A stretch of DNA of 64,000 bases from Erythroxylum novogranatense. Lineage: Eukaryota; Streptophyta; Magnoliopsida; Malpighiales; Erythroxylaceae. The notes under the pieces are model-generated. The model saw nothing but the letters and a program-made list of their open reading frames with translations. It made no database searches and was not told the DNA's origin. The stretch spans positions 12,860,001 to 12,924,000 of the forward strand of contig CM057235.1 in the NCBI GenBank assembly GCA_029891385.1. The letters run 5' to 3'. Positions 49,600 to 62,096 of this stretch are shown here, in pieces. Both the position numbers and the translations under genes were made by a program. How positions within the stretch are numbered: the stretch's first letter is position 1; each line of letters begins with the position of its first letter.

Positions 49600-50629
49600 A
49601 CCCTCACCGATCCGATTGGTATCTGCTCGTAACACTTAGCGATATGATACATCGGTCTCATACATAGCATTGCATACATGATAGATCCTCATGCAGATGC
49701 ATACGGATCATATTCATGCGCATCCTCTCATCCCGTGTCTTAGACACATAGACTTCGAGTGTTATCCCATGAGACATGGGAAGATACCTCTCTTGGATTG
49801 CTCCATGCTAAACCTCTTTAACATCTTGTCTATGTATCGTTGATCGTGAAAGACCAAGCAACCTCTTCGATCTATCTCTATAAATCTTTATCCCAAGGAT
49901 ATAAGTTGCTTTTCAAGGTCTTTCATGGCAAATTGTTTGACAACCAAATTTTTACCGATTGCGGATTGAGACATCGCTTCCTAGTAACAATATGTCATCT
50001 ACATATAACGTAAGGAATACGATTGCAGCCCATTAACCTTCTTATACACACAATGTTCATCCGGATTTTGTGAGAAACCAAACTCTTTGATTGTCTCATC
50101 AAAACGGATATTCCAACTCTGGATGCTTGCTTTAATCCATAAATGGATTTACGAAGCTTGCATACCTTTTCGCCATCATAGAGATGAAGCCCTCAGGTTG
50201 TGTCATATACACATCCTCAATCAGATTTCCATTCAGGAAAGCTGTCTTCACATCCATTTGCCATATCTCATAATCATAATGAGCGGCAATGGCTAGGAGT
50301 ATCCTAATGGATTTAAGCATTGCTACTGGACTGAAGGTCTCGTCATAGTCAACTCCTTATCTTTGACGAAAGCCTTTAGCCACAAGCCTTGCTTTATAGG
50401 TAATCACATTACCATCCATGTCGATTTTCTTCTTGAAAACCCATTTGCACCCTATGGGTTTGATTCCTTCGGGTGCACCAACCAAAGTCCATACTTGGTT
50501 TTCGTACATGGAATCCATTTCAGATTTCATGGCACAAAGCCATTTTTCAGACTCTGAACTCTTCAGAACCTCTTCATAGGTGGTAGGCTCATCATCCTCT
50601 ATGAGCAATACGTCATTCTGTTCACTCAC
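49600..50629 (-). pseudogene. Copia-2 reverse transcriptase, broken
   Basis: The N-terminal part is in frame 50629-50357 (SEKWLCAMKSEMDSMYENQ, GCKWVFKKK). The middle is in 50320-50132, with IWQMDVKTAFLNGNL intact, so unlike copia-1 the first catalytic block is unaltered. The YVDD codons lie at 49994-50005 (minus strand) in a third frame reading VFLTLYVDDILLLGSD. Frameshifts lie near 50350, 50180 and 50020. Confidence 0.88.
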
Positions 50630-50978
50630 GAGAAATCCATATCTCTCGGGAACAGAGCGTATCCTACTTGACCTACGAATTTTGTGTGTAGTAGAAGGTT
50701 GAACTGTTACCTCATCCGTATGAGTTACGATTTGAGTTCGTGCGATTGATATCGTCTGTCTCGAGCATCTTGAACTTCTTCAAGCTCAATTTTGCTCCCA
50801 CCGCCTTCTTGTAAAAGAAACTCTTTCTAAAGACAGCATGCATCAAACAAACATCTTTTGTTCCTCAAAGAAGTAGAATTGATATCCTCTTGTTTCTTTA
50901 GGATATCCTACGAATGTACACCGCCGACTTTGCTTCAAGCTTATCTGACTTTGTCCGCTTCACATAAGCAGGACAACC

Positions 50979-51919
50979 TCAAACTTTCAAATAAGAAAGA
51001 TAAGGTTTCTTGTTAGTCCACATCTCATATGGAGTAACATCAATCTTTGATGGAACTTTGTTTAACAAGTAAACAATTATCTCGAAGCGCATACCCCAAA
51101 AGGATTTTGTAATCGTCAAAAGTCCATCATAGATCGAACCACGTCCAAAGAAGGTTCGATTTCTCCTTCGCCACACCATTGTCTGCATGTGTAAGGTGGA
51201 GTCCATCGAGATAAAATCTCATTATCTCTGAGATAATCCAAAAACTCTTGGTCTAAGTATTCGCCACCACGATCAGATCGTAATGTCTTAATACTTTTCC
51301 CAAGTTGTTTTTCTACTTCATTTCTGAATTGTTTGAACTTTTCAAACGCTTCAGATTTGTATCTCATCAGATACAGATACCTATATCGAGAATAATCATC
51401 GATAAAGTTAATGAAGTAACGACAACCACTTCTGGCATGGATGGACATCGGACCACATACATCTGAATGTATTAGGTCTAATAATCCAGTCGCTCGTTCA
51501 CCCTTTCCTTTAAAGGGTAACTTAGTCATCTTGCCTAACAAACAAGATTCACATGTGTCATATGATTCATAATCAAATGACCCTAAACATCCACTCTTAT
51601 GGAGCTTAGCGATGCGTCTCTCATTTATGTGGCCAAGGCGACAATGCCATAAGTAAGTTGATTTTAAATTATCTCTTTTATGACTTTTCTTGTCATTGAC
51701 ATTCAAAATTGGATGTGACATATCTAATATGTAAATTCCATTGCATAATGTACCAGTACCATAGAGCATTCCATTTAAACTAATAGAACAACCATTGCTC
51801 CCAAAAGTTACATGGAAACCAAATTTATTTGAACAAGCAAATGATAATATGTTCTTTGTTAAAACCGGTACAAAATAACAATCATCCAAATTGAATACAA
51901 GCCCACCTGGGAGTGTCAA
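50979..51919 (-). pseudogene. Copia-2 integrase with zinc domain
   Basis: Frame 51919-51116 opens with the protease C-terminal part, then the GAG-pre-integrase zinc domain (WHCRLGHIN-RRI, CESCLLGKMTKLPF), then the core with IHSDVCGP, FIDDYSRY and LRSDRGGEYLDQEF (D, D and E all present). The frame shifts after WTPPYT; the remainder is at 51206-50979 (YLLNKVPSKIDVTPYEMW). The HHCC part retained here is exactly what copia-1 lacks. Confidence 0.9.
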
Positions 51920-52075
51920 AACATAAGTCCCTACGGCTAATGCAACAACTTTGCTCCATTACCAACACGTAGGTCCATATCTCCCTTAATGAGCCGCCAT
52001 CGTCCTCGAGGCCTGCGATATCATTACATATGTGAGCCACAACCGGTATCTAATACCCATATGTTGTGATCGAAA
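51920..52075 (-). pseudogene. Copia-2 protease active-site segment
   Basis: Around 52028-52060 the minus strand reads VLDTGCGSH, the D-T-G active site of copia aspartic protease. A small deletion then gives two stops where the family reads ICND. The downstream part is split across frames before joining the 51919 frame. Confidence 0.8.
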
Positions 52076-52149
52076 CAGATAACCTCAATGACAAACATAT
52101 CTCAAGAAGTCGAGGCATCGATGCCTTCTTCGCTTGGGACTCAGATAGA

Positions 52150-52385
52150 CTTTTATTTAGCCCAGGTGGCGCCTTGCCACAATGGAAGCGGTTCCTTTTG
52201 GGCAAGACCTTTGGTTTTCTTTTGGTCGTTTCTTCCTACTTTCGATCTCTATCGAAACATCAACAAAGAAGTGGATCGAGAAGTGGAACATTGCTTGTTC
52301 CTCGATCCGAGAACAATTCTCGAGATCATTCAACCAATCAAGAAAATTAAGTCCAGATAATTTGTTCGAGTCCATTAGTGGCGCA
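52150..52385 (-). pseudogene. Copia-2 gag, mostly deleted
   Basis: The minus strand reads MDSNKLSGLNFLDWLNDL, the copia gag start, then RIVLDREEQ after a one-base shift. The central capsid part is missing. Only a basic stretch and a cut zinc knuckle (FHCGK followed by unrelated residues) remain before the protease region. Confidence 0.75.
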
Positions 52386-54430
52386 AGTTCACACCGGAAG
52401 ACATCTTCAAACAACCTAACCATAAAGAGAGAAAAGATCATTAGAATAGACTTAAATGCAGGATTTAAGTTAAATGCATGATCATAAGGACTTAAATGAC
52501 ATGCATATAGCCCCACTAGTTTCATAGAATCCATAACCCTCATTATGAATCCAAGAAACAAAGTGATAAAATGTCCTAGTGGGTAGATATCCGACATTGC
52601 TAAGAATGACCTTGGGTTTGCCCAACAAGCCACTTCTTAGGTCAATCGGTAGGTATCAGTCATACCAATTGCATCATCGATAACCGACATTAAGAATGAC
52701 CTCGAGGTTAGCTCAACAAGCCACCTTATGTCTCGGGAGGTATCGGACATACCAGCTTACATCTTAGACACAACTATCGATCGGTCTTATCAACGGTTGA
52801 TGTGTGCACAAACATTGGGTTATCAACACTTAATGCGCTGACATCCGATGTACACTACCCAACTTCGCCTCTCGTCGCGCCGACGCGAGGTTAGCTCAAC
52901 AAATCAACGCTTCTAGGAAAACCGACCCATTAATCCGAAAATCTTATTTTCATGGTTCGAACATATTCAGATAGAGTGAGCTTGAGGTTAGCTCAACAAC
53001 TCAACCTAGAAGAACTCGGTTCTTACCATATTAATGGAAGCGTTAGTTTTCATATTACGAGGAGGATTTCAATTCGGTCTCATCCAAGCTATGGGATTAT
53101 AGTCACCATGACTATATGGAGTAATTTAGGGCATTGCATCAATCACATTGAATTTATACCGAAAATCATCCATCATCCCGCCAAGGCATGATATAAGTCG
53201 ACTTATCCAATGCAAGTCGACTTATGTCACAAGACTGCGTCTAAGTCGCCTTGTATCAATATACAAGTCGACTTATCGCGATTTCAGATACGTAAGTCGA
53301 CTTATCCAACCGAACAAGTCGACTTACACAAGGAAAATTGCTATCTAGTCGGCTAATTCTCAATCCAAGCATTCCCAATTCACAACACCAATATAACAAG
53401 TATATAAACCTTTATATTAATGTGCTAATGAAACATTTTCATCAAATCATGCATGCCATATAGTCAAACTATATAGGAAAAACTTGAAACCGATTAATCA
53501 CTATTAATCACTAGATTTCCACATAATTTTAAGAATATCAAATTATCATGCTAAGTATCTCTAGGTAGGTTACACGTTATCAAGATTACTCCGGCACTTG
53601 TCACAAAAATTGCGACGGCCAAAATAACCAAGATAACGGAATAATCTAACGAGACGCTAAAGTGACATATTCGACATCCAAAAATTATTGGAAACCAAAT
53701 TTCAAGAATCTCATTTTGGCATGCATACCAGATCAATATAACACCTTTTTAATCACATTAAAAATGATTCAAGGCATTGGAATTCAGAAATACACAACCA
53801 ATCATTTCAAACAAAACAGCCCCAGCAACTTTCTCAAAACTGCCAAGCTCTGCCTTTTGCTCGAAATAATCATTGAAAAAATTTCAATAAATTCTGAGAA
53901 AATTACAGAGGTTATAACATGTTCCCAACATGTTCCATAAATTTTTCCAGGATTTATTTCCCACAAAAACTCATCCAACCTCAGCAATCTAGCCGAAACA
54001 GAATCTGTGTTTTCAACACGACATTCCCAAAGAAGATACAATAAATTCGAAATAAATAGTAAATCACCTTGAAAACATTTTTCTATCCACAAAGACATTC
54101 ACAAACATCTTAGGGACGTCGGTGAAAACCCATCAGAAAAACAATTTTCTAGAATTTATTCTCGAATTTACAAGTATACTGTTTTCGAAATGTTCAACAG
54201 ACAAACATCCAAACTTAGGGAATTAAATTAGCAAAACCATATCAAACGACATTGATAATTTTTTCCTTTTATAGACACATTCAGCAACATCTCATGAGCA
54301 GGTCTATGCAAGAAAATTTCGAAAACCCTAATTCTGGACAGAATTGAAATATACATAGGCAGCATGCTACATGCTTCAATGCACAAAGGAACTCCGACCT
54401 AGTTATCATTTTAACTGCTTATACAACACA
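52386..54430 (-). mobile_element. Copia-2 leader with tandem repeats
   Basis: This is non-coding leader. At 52587-52770 a unit of about 92 bp (CCGACATTAAGAATGACCT-type words) occurs twice. At 53188-53330 several AAGTCGACTT palindromes cluster. The rest (53350-54430) is AT-rich with no gene; frames at 53662-53940 and 53802-54098 are unsupported. Confidence 0.7.
53188..53330. repeat. AAGTCGACTT palindrome cluster (copia-2 leader)
   Basis: Five perfect AAGTCGACTT palindromes and one AAGTCGCCTT variant lie within about 140 bp at irregular 15-35 bp spacing. The same palindrome marks the ends of both copia-2 LTRs. Confidence 0.9.
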
Positions 54431-54446
54431 AGTGGCTCGATACCAC
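54431..54446 (-). other. Copia-2 primer binding site (variant)
   Basis: AGTGGCTCGATACCAC reads GTGGTATCGAGCCACT, a variant of TGGTATCAGAGCC with a small loss in the centre. It touches the 5' LTR start. Confidence 0.8.
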
Positions 54447-56549
54447 CGTAGGAAAATCCCGGTGTCCATCACATGGACACAATGCGAAAACAAAACTTTT
54501 GTTCGGAAGTTCAAAGCCGGATCCAAGTGTATGTATAAATAGTCAAACCATAACGACCAAAGGAGACCGCCTCTAATCTCAGATCCACGCAGAGGTCGGA
54601 AACCTAACCCACAAGCCCTTTGACCCGGGAATAGCTAGACTAAAGAAAAGACTGCTAGATCTCACCTTAGCCTTGAAGAGCAAGTGATTAAACCTTGGTG
54701 AAGCACTTTGGAGATGAGAAGAGAGTGAAGAAAGCCTTGAAAAATCCAATTTTTCTTTAAACTTCCATGTAAGTTTCGGCCATCATCTCTTCACCATCGA
54801 CTCCAGCAGCTTCCTCATGCCTTCTTTATGTATTTTAACTAATTAAAAGAACATATAAAAGCTTGGTAAGGGAGAGCCCCACGTAGGAGGGCCATTAGCC
54901 ATTAAAAAGTCAAGTTAATGATGTAACTTTGACTTTTCAAACTAATCTTCTCCTTTTGCTTTCCTCCACCGACCACACTAGCTTCCTTAACTCTTAAGGC
55001 TTGCTTTTATGCCTTTTATTCTAATTAAAAGGTCACTTAATGGCTTGGTAAAGGAAAGCCACGTGAGTGGCCTTAAAAGTGATTAAAAATCAATTTAAAG
55101 ATGAAGTTTGACTTTTCAAACTTCATCTCCTCCTTCATCTAATGACATATGTCCACTCATATATTAATTAATTAATCTAATTAATTAATTGATATATAGG
55201 GTTCTTGAAGTGGTCACACTCATTTGGTCGGTCTCACGCCGCGCCGCCCGGCGTGAAAATCACCGAAAACGTTTTTCAAAGAATATCGATGTCGCGATCT
55301 CATCGGACATATCCCAATCTCATCGGGATCCATTTAATCCTATTGCTCTCCAGATATTGGATCACTATCCAAAACTATTTTACTGATTTCGAGTCACTCT
55401 TACGTGTGACCCATTAGTTCCCGGTTATGTTGGCCACTTAGATTAACACTTAATCTAAGCAAGTCATGAGCGGCGTCTAAAGAACACATCACGACTCCCA
55501 ATCGACCGGAAAGTAATTGGTTTGACTAATGAACCCGAGCTCATCAAGAACCAGATCACGAACCTTTCCATAGACAATTATCGTGCAATTCGTTCTTTCA
55601 CCATCCTATACCCTACTTGGTTATGAGTATGGTCAAAGTGTCAACTCTCTAGACCGAGTCTAGCCCAGTGATATCGGGTCTCGTCCGGACTCATTACTTT
55701 ATATGTCCATGAAGACCTCTTCATGACACGGGTGTGCTCCTCCGCCAGAGACTTCCAAGTAATGATCCTGACAAGAAGCTATGGGTATCTATTCTGCTAT
55801 TCCAGAAGTGGTGAATCCTTTATTGGCTACTCAATTACCTTCAATACCTCAAACTGCACTCAAGCACCACCCTATGAGCGACCTCTGAAGGCAACAAGGA
55901 ATGGAGTCAAAGCGTAATCAAGATTCAAGATATCCTCGAGTACCTCAAGTCTAAGGATACTTGCACCATTCTTATGATGAGATTATCACCGACATTATAA
56001 TAGAATACCCATGTGATGATCTCATGGCGGTCATCCAACGTACTTACTACCTCTAGTAAGCATCCACATGTCAAATCTAAATATCTCAATATTTACGCTT
56101 ACGAGATCCACCGCTGATCCAATCAAGGAATATGACATGTGCTAGTCTATCCAGATTAACAATGTCCATCTCGTTAATCCTATGACTAGGTATAATTTAG
56201 AATCTTGACATAATTGCACACGATAGGAATCTCGTAGATGATGACATCATAATTTCCTTCATGCTATGTCATATATCATGGACTTCATTAATTTGATTAA
56301 AGATCAACATCAATTCATAACAAAATGAACATCAAATAAATGAAATATGCCTTGCTTTATTTATTCATAAAGTATGTACATGACTATGAACAAAATGTGT
56401 TAAAGGGGATTGCCTTTAGGGCACTACTCTAACAATCTTATGGTACTGGACATACATAAGTCGACTTACACTTTGGTGAACAAGGCGACTTATCGATCGA
56501 AACAAGCATAAGTCGACTTACGGATGGTACAAGTCGACTTACACCTACA
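54447..56549 (-). mobile_element. Copia-2 5' LTR
   Basis: It starts CGTAGG (expected TGTAGG) and ends CCTACA. It is collinear with 46967-49022 but differs by many one- to three-base indels. It holds an extended palindrome segment at 56455-56545. Confidence 0.9.
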
Positions 56550-57902
56550 AAAGCCTTCTCTCCTGGCGGCTTGTGCCTACGAGATCTAAAATAGACTCGC
56601 TTCGTTCACGGTATAAACTTGGTTTATCCGCTTTTGTTTCACTAACCCTCGAGCCAATTGATTGTGCATTCGCATATTAATGTGCTAAGTTATGCTTTGG
56701 ATTGAATTGTATGCAAATATGTGTTATGAGATGATGTATTGCATTATGAAATTGTGATTTTTGAACAAGTTGATACATTTATGTTTTGTGGATTATGGAT
56801 TTCAATACATGACGAAAATTTGAGAAACGAGCATTTTATGGATTTTCAACAAGAAATTTCTATGACAATAAACTTTTGAACGGTTTTGCTTATTATTGAT
56901 TATAAACCTGTTACCCACGGGCTTTTTAAGCTCACCCCCTTCATTCCCATCCACAGGTGATGAGAAGAAGATCGGGTGAAAGAAAATGAGAGATTTTGTT
57001 TGTATGAGTTCTTATTGAACTATTGTTAAGTTTAGATGTTATTGAGAAATTGAGAATTATTGTGCATTGTGTACTTTGGATTTTGGTCATTGGAAAATTG
57101 TATATGGCTTGGAAGGCCATTAATGTAATGTAAGCATTTAGTTCATGATGTATTTGGATTATGGAATTGTATAAGAACTTGTGTATGGTTATGATAAATG
57201 AGAATGATTGGGTTGTATAAGGAATTGATTTATAAAGTTGAGTACGAATTGTATTGCATTATGAGATTTGTGTACTGATTTGAGAATTGTGTGTTTGAGC
57301 TGAATTATAAAAGTGAGTTTTAAATCCTATGTGTGCAAGTTTTGGGTTAGCTTAATATAGCCGTTATGCTGCCCGATTTTTTTGTAGGGTAGTATAGTGG
57401 TATATGTACTATGTGTTTATTGGCAAATAAAGAGAATGACAAGTTTTGAATTTATTGATGAGATGTGGTTTGAACATGAAAAATCAAGTAAGTGGGATTT
57501 TGTTGAGAATGAATTTCCAAAAAGGGAAATGATATTGTTTTGATTAGTATGAGCTTTGAAAAAAGATGAATAAGAAGAGAGGGAATGAAAAATAAGAAAA
57601 AGAAAAATTTGCACGGAATCGGATAGATTAAGTTTAAGGTTTCCAATGCAACGCGATAAGCTATCTAAAGTGTTTGTTTACGGATGTCGGAATTTGTTTA
57701 AGATCGAATAAGCAATTTGTTTGCTTTGATCCAATTCGCTATCGATTCGTAATTGATTTGTCTCGATTCACTTCGATATATGATCCGTTCGTTTCGCTTT
57801 GTGATCAATCGTTGTTTTTGTTCTGCTTCTTTGTGATTCGTTTCACTTTGGCTTCCGTTTTCGGGTTGGGGCGCCGGTCTCGGGATCGGATCCCAACAGT
57901 TG

Positions 57903-57914
57903 TGGTATCAGAAC
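57903..57914 (+). other. Primer-site-like sequence after P1 LTR end
   Basis: TGGTATCAGAAC four bases after the LTR end CCCAACA differs by one base from the initiator Met-tRNA primer site. It indicates that the LTR ending at 57898 was a 5' LTR of some element. Only about 60 bases of that interior remain before M3 LTR sequence begins near 57962. Confidence 0.7.
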
Positions 57915-57961
57915 ATAGATTGAAAGTGTTAAGTTTAAGTAGTTGGGTTTTGGACCCAACA

Positions 57962-59773
57962 ATATCGGATTAACTTCATCTAATGCAACATCATTCTTAT
58001 CCATTCAACTACATCTAATCATTCATAATTCCTATTTTCTTTTCCATAACATCTCACTATATATATATATATATATAACAACAATTCATGTTCAAAAAAT
58101 CATCAACTCAAGTTGGTAACTTTTTCAAGTATATCTAATTTCAACTCACATCGTCCATACACAATTTATATTTCATTAACACCAAGGATAAGAGTTTTCA
58201 AAACTTTAATGGCATTCCAAGCCACATTACATAATCAATATCAAAATCCAAAACACAAAAGATACAAAACCTAATAATTCTCGAAATGCGTCTAAAGCCT
58301 TGTTTTTACAAAATCTAACTTAATATACTAAAACATTTCAAAAGTAGAATGATGCCTCGATTTTTAGTTACTCGATCTCATTCTCTTCACCTAAAGATGG
58401 GACAGAAAAGGGGGTGAGCTTGAAAGCTCCTGGGTCGTAAATTTATAATAAATAACAAACAAAATAATTTAAAATGTTCATTGTCCTAGAAAATTCTCAT
58501 TGAATCATAAAATGCATGGTTATTAAATTTTCAATCAAATTCACAATAAAAAAAAATCATGTATGCACCAATCTTGTCAACATATCATGAGTATATAAGT
58601 ACATCCGAATGGCTTGGGTGGAACCAAAAACAGAACGTACGACACATTTTAACATAATGGTCTCGTGTAGTTGTGAACTTAGGGGAGTCTATGAAGGAGA
58701 TCCATGTCACTAGCAGGCAGACAGGAGAAGCCTTTTGTCAAAGTGCACTTGACTTAACTTAGGAGACAACCACAAAATCACATAATCATGCATTTCACAT
58801 CTTGCAAACATATTGCCCAAAATGACATATTTTCAAAACTTAATTTCATAAACATAAAGTTTTTTCAAAAACATTTCCATATCACAATTCATCATCAAAA
58901 TATATACACCAAAACATGTAGCAATTTCGGAAATCATTCAAAAGCAATAAAAACAACATTTATGAAGTAAATGAAATCATTTTATTTTCTTAATTTGAAA
59001 AAACATTAATGGCTCATTACCCAATTATAAACATAAAACCCACCTTGAATTCCTTGTTTAAAACTTTTTCTCAAAAATGTCTCTCCCCTTACTCCTTTGC
59101 CTCTCTTGATTTCCTTCATCAAAGGTAAAATTTCCATTCAATAGGAATATCAATTGAGAACCCAAAGAAACATATTCATAAAATTGATCCTAGAAAACTT
59201 AAACCCATACATTTCTTAAGCTTTATGAATCAAAACCTTTTCAAAAATCCAAAAGATTAAGTATAACCTTATCTTGAATCTTCACCAAATGAAGAGTGTC
59301 TTAGCTCTAATGAAATCTCTTCTCTTCCTTTACCTTTTTCTCTTCTTGAATAACCTCAAAATCTTTCTTGAAGGCTAAGAAAAATCGAAACCTAGCTTAT
59401 TTTCTCTTCTTTTCTCTCTTCTCCACTAAAACTATCTTCTTTCTCTCTTCTATTTTTGTTCTTCTCTCTTCACTCACGTTTTTCCCTTCTTAAAAATGCA
59501 AGACACTCTTTTCTTCTTCCTTTTACGCCCTTAATAAGTCTAATAATTGTCCATTTTGCCCTTCCTTATAAGCTTATGATCTTATACCCTTAAGTGATCT
59601 TTCAAAAATGCCCTTATACATATATACTCTTACTACTTTAATTCAACTAAACCATATAATAAAATCCCACTAACATTAACATAATAAATAACTCCAAAAA
59701 TTTAATCTACCAAAACCTCGAAAAATATTTAAATCATGCTTAATTCAACAAGACAAAAATTCGGGGGCCAACA
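57962..59773 (-). mobile_element. M3 left LTR, truncated
   Basis: It is collinear with the M2 LTR at 25730-27650, sharing for example GGCATTCCAAGCCACATTAC at 58209-58228. It ends TTCGGGGGCCAACA, followed by a minus-strand PPT. The first 1.5 kb expected from the M2 LTR length is absent, cut at the P1 junction. A TA run at 58058-58076 replaces the GT run of M2. Confidence 0.85.
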
Positions 59774-61290
59774 TTTCTCCCCCTCTTAAAAAAATGTTGT
59801 CCTTGAAATTCTTACCTAACTGATCAAGAGGCAGGGGTATGTCTCCTCATATTAGCAATAGTGTCACCTCAAATTTGAGAATCCAATCACATAGTTGGAT
59901 ACTTTATATAAAAAAAATGTATACACTCTCAGTAGCATATTCTACATTTTATGTTAGTGTCTCCATCAGGAGTAGGACTCCAATATTCACTTTTGATTCG
60001 TTACATAATCATTTCTAATTTATTCCTTCATTGATCATTCTTAATATAAACTATATGATCTGCTTAATCTAATTCAATGAAATTCTTCTTCTTCGAAGGA
60101 AGATTTCTTGCTATTATCATCTATATTATTCATGCAATCTTTATCAATCAACTGTTATCATTATCACATTATCAGCCGTTCTTAGTACCTCAAGAAGACC
60201 AATTTCCATCATTCTTACAAGGTCGTAATATTCTAATTACCAAAACTCAATGAAGTAGTAAATATAATTACTGTCGCGTATACTTAGATGTGCATCATCA
60301 AAGTCATTCCATTCTATCCAGATATTTATTTTTGACATTCACCAATTTATATCTTAAACTAATGACACTTTGATCTCAATTGATCCTAAACAACATCTCT
60401 CTCTTTATCAGACATACTAACACCAAATTTACTCCAGTTTTTCAAAATTTACCTCTTCTGATGCTATATCATTTCATAAAAAGTCAACTACCATATTGAG
60501 TGCATCAACTCTTTTCATTTAATTCTTCATCTTTTTCTTAATCTCATTCATACGTAAAATCCTATCTCGTATGAATTTCTAACTTTCTCCTTACTATATA
60601 TCATTCATCTCATGAAAAGTGATTTATTTCTATTTAATTTCCCTTTTCTCTTTCCTTATTTCTGTCTCATTTTCCTATTGTCATCTCTTTTTTCATCTTC
60701 CTTATGCATATCCTCAATCAATTCAGAATTATTGATGCATAATCATTATGAAATTCTAGTCTCAATTCCCCTAATATCTTCTTACGGTGGATCATAACTC
60801 TGGTCACACTCATCAAACAACCATCTGGGTTCTTAATTCATCTTCTTAAGATCATAACAATTTCTGTTTTCATTACATTCTACTTGTACACTTTAATTTC
60901 ATCATTTCTACTTATATCCCTATTTTCCTCAACAATCCATGACAATACATTCACATCTATATTACATTCGGGGATATATCACCACAATGTCATATTGACG
61001 TCATATTCAATAATGAATTCCCCAATACAAATATGTTGAATAATTATCTATCATTTTTACCCATATATTATTTCTCATTTCTATTTATCTACAACTTTCA
61101 TTTCCTCTTATCATGAAAGAGTATCATTTTTTCACTAATTCTATTAGCTCAAACTCTTAACAACTACTCTTGCGTGTTATTCATACACATGCAACTCATG
61201 GGATCAATCGCTACTATCTGCTATGATATGACTAAAATGCATGTAACTTGGCACATATTTTGAAAATTTCCCATGTTAGATTCAAAACCT
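59774..61290 (-). mobile_element. M3 internal region, decayed
   Basis: It begins with the PPT (TTTCTCCCCCTC, 59774-59785) and the reverse complement of GGTAAGAATTTCAAGGAC, the typical end of plant gypsy coding sequence. The 59985-60130 part resembles P1 (34340-34450, opposite strand) and M1 (about 2530-2650). No frame of note survives. At 1.5 kb it is strongly deleted. The primer site expected near 61290 is not recognisable: after CCTAGG the sequence departs from TCTGATACCA. Confidence 0.7.
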
Positions 61291-62096
61291 AGGCCCATTT
61301 TCAGAGCCCAACTATTCGGATGTCATAAAACGTGAGCGTGCGTATTACTTTGAACGGTTATTTCCATAAACTCTCATTAGCTATCATCCCACAAGGGTGG
61401 TGTGCCCACACCAGTCAATCACCAAAATCACAATTTGACTTCTTTAAAACAATTACAGCTCTAAGTCTCAATCGGAGCTCTATAGATGAAGATATGCTTA
61501 TATAGCCAAAGTATGTTCAGTAAAACAACCAATCCATGCTCTTTCAATTGATTCCCTCACTTTCTCTCCATCAATATTTTTCAAATCAAACCCCAATGGA
61601 TACAGATATTGAATTAAGGTTATTCTTAGACGGCTTGAAAGAGGACTTCTAGATCTATAACTTTTGTGAAGATCCCTAAGTAATCGTTTGCCATTTAGAG
61701 GGTCAAAAATGCAAATTTATAAAAGTGAACAGTGTATGTCCGTTAAACAGACACACACGTCTGCCTAACAAACATACATGAGGTTGGGGGCCTTTCTAGA
61801 CCCGAGAAGGTCCGTTTGACGGACCTAAAGTCCATTTAACAGACATGGGCAAGGCTAGGGGTCCTTCTAGACCTAAGAAGGTCTATTTAATGAGCCTAAA
61901 GTCTGTCTAACGGATATAGGTGATACAAAACTCCCTCCAAAGCCTCTCCAATGATTCCTACATCCTTTCTTACATCACTTTCACTCATAATCTTCTCAAA
62001 TTCACCTCTCCTGGTGCAATATCACTTCATATCAGTTCAACCTCCAACCTTGCTTCATTAAATTATGTAATCTCTACTCATTTGATTCATCAAAAC
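61291..62096 (-). mobile_element. M3 right LTR, cut by P2
   Basis: It shares with M2 the words AAGGGTGGTGTGCCCACAC-like (61392-61411 and 16288-16307) and the segment before the repeat cassette (61640-61735). It stops at 62096, where the P2 LTR begins. The left boundary is approximate because the primer site is lost. Confidence 0.65.
61735..61925. repeat. Repeat cassette in M3 LTR
   Basis: Two diverged copies of a unit of about 70 bp contain GGTCCGTTTGACGGACCTAA-type palindromic words. It occupies the place where M2 has its GATCAGATGAATGG/29-bp repeats. Confidence 0.75.

Larger units (their letters stand above)
46967..56549 (-). mobile_element. Copia-2, Ty1/copia retrotransposon, heavily decayed
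   Basis: A minus-strand element with LTRs of 2.06 and 2.10 kb lies inside the P1 LTR: host sequence GTTGACAAAAA at 46957-46966 resumes at 56550 with AAAGCC, matching GACGTAAAGCC at about 32200. The flanking duplication is in an A run and is not resolvable. In element order: 5' LTR, primer-site variant, leader, truncated gag, protease, integrase with its zinc part, RT, RNase H, PPT, 3' LTR. It differs from copia-1 in LTR sequence but has similar proteins. Frames are broken by many small indels. Confidence 0.9.
36087..57898 (+). mobile_element. P1 downstream LTR, interrupted by two copia elements
   Basis: It starts TGTTAGACCCCGAAC. The pieces 36087-36762, 44259-46966 and 56550-57898 join into one LTR of about 4.7 kb, shown by comparison with 30342-33276 across both insertion sites. 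It ends CGGATCCCAACA at 57898 and is then followed by a second primer-site-like sequence, which is not expected after a 3' LTR. Its last 0.5 kb does not resemble the end of the upstream LTR, so the two LTRs probably come from different elements joined by recombination. The 45900-46200 part resembles the minus strand of M2 near 27250-27500. Confidence 0.7.

Noticed and set aside
52066..52481. Plus-strand frames of 90-99 codons
   Set aside because: They are antisense shadows of the copia-2 gag/protease remains.
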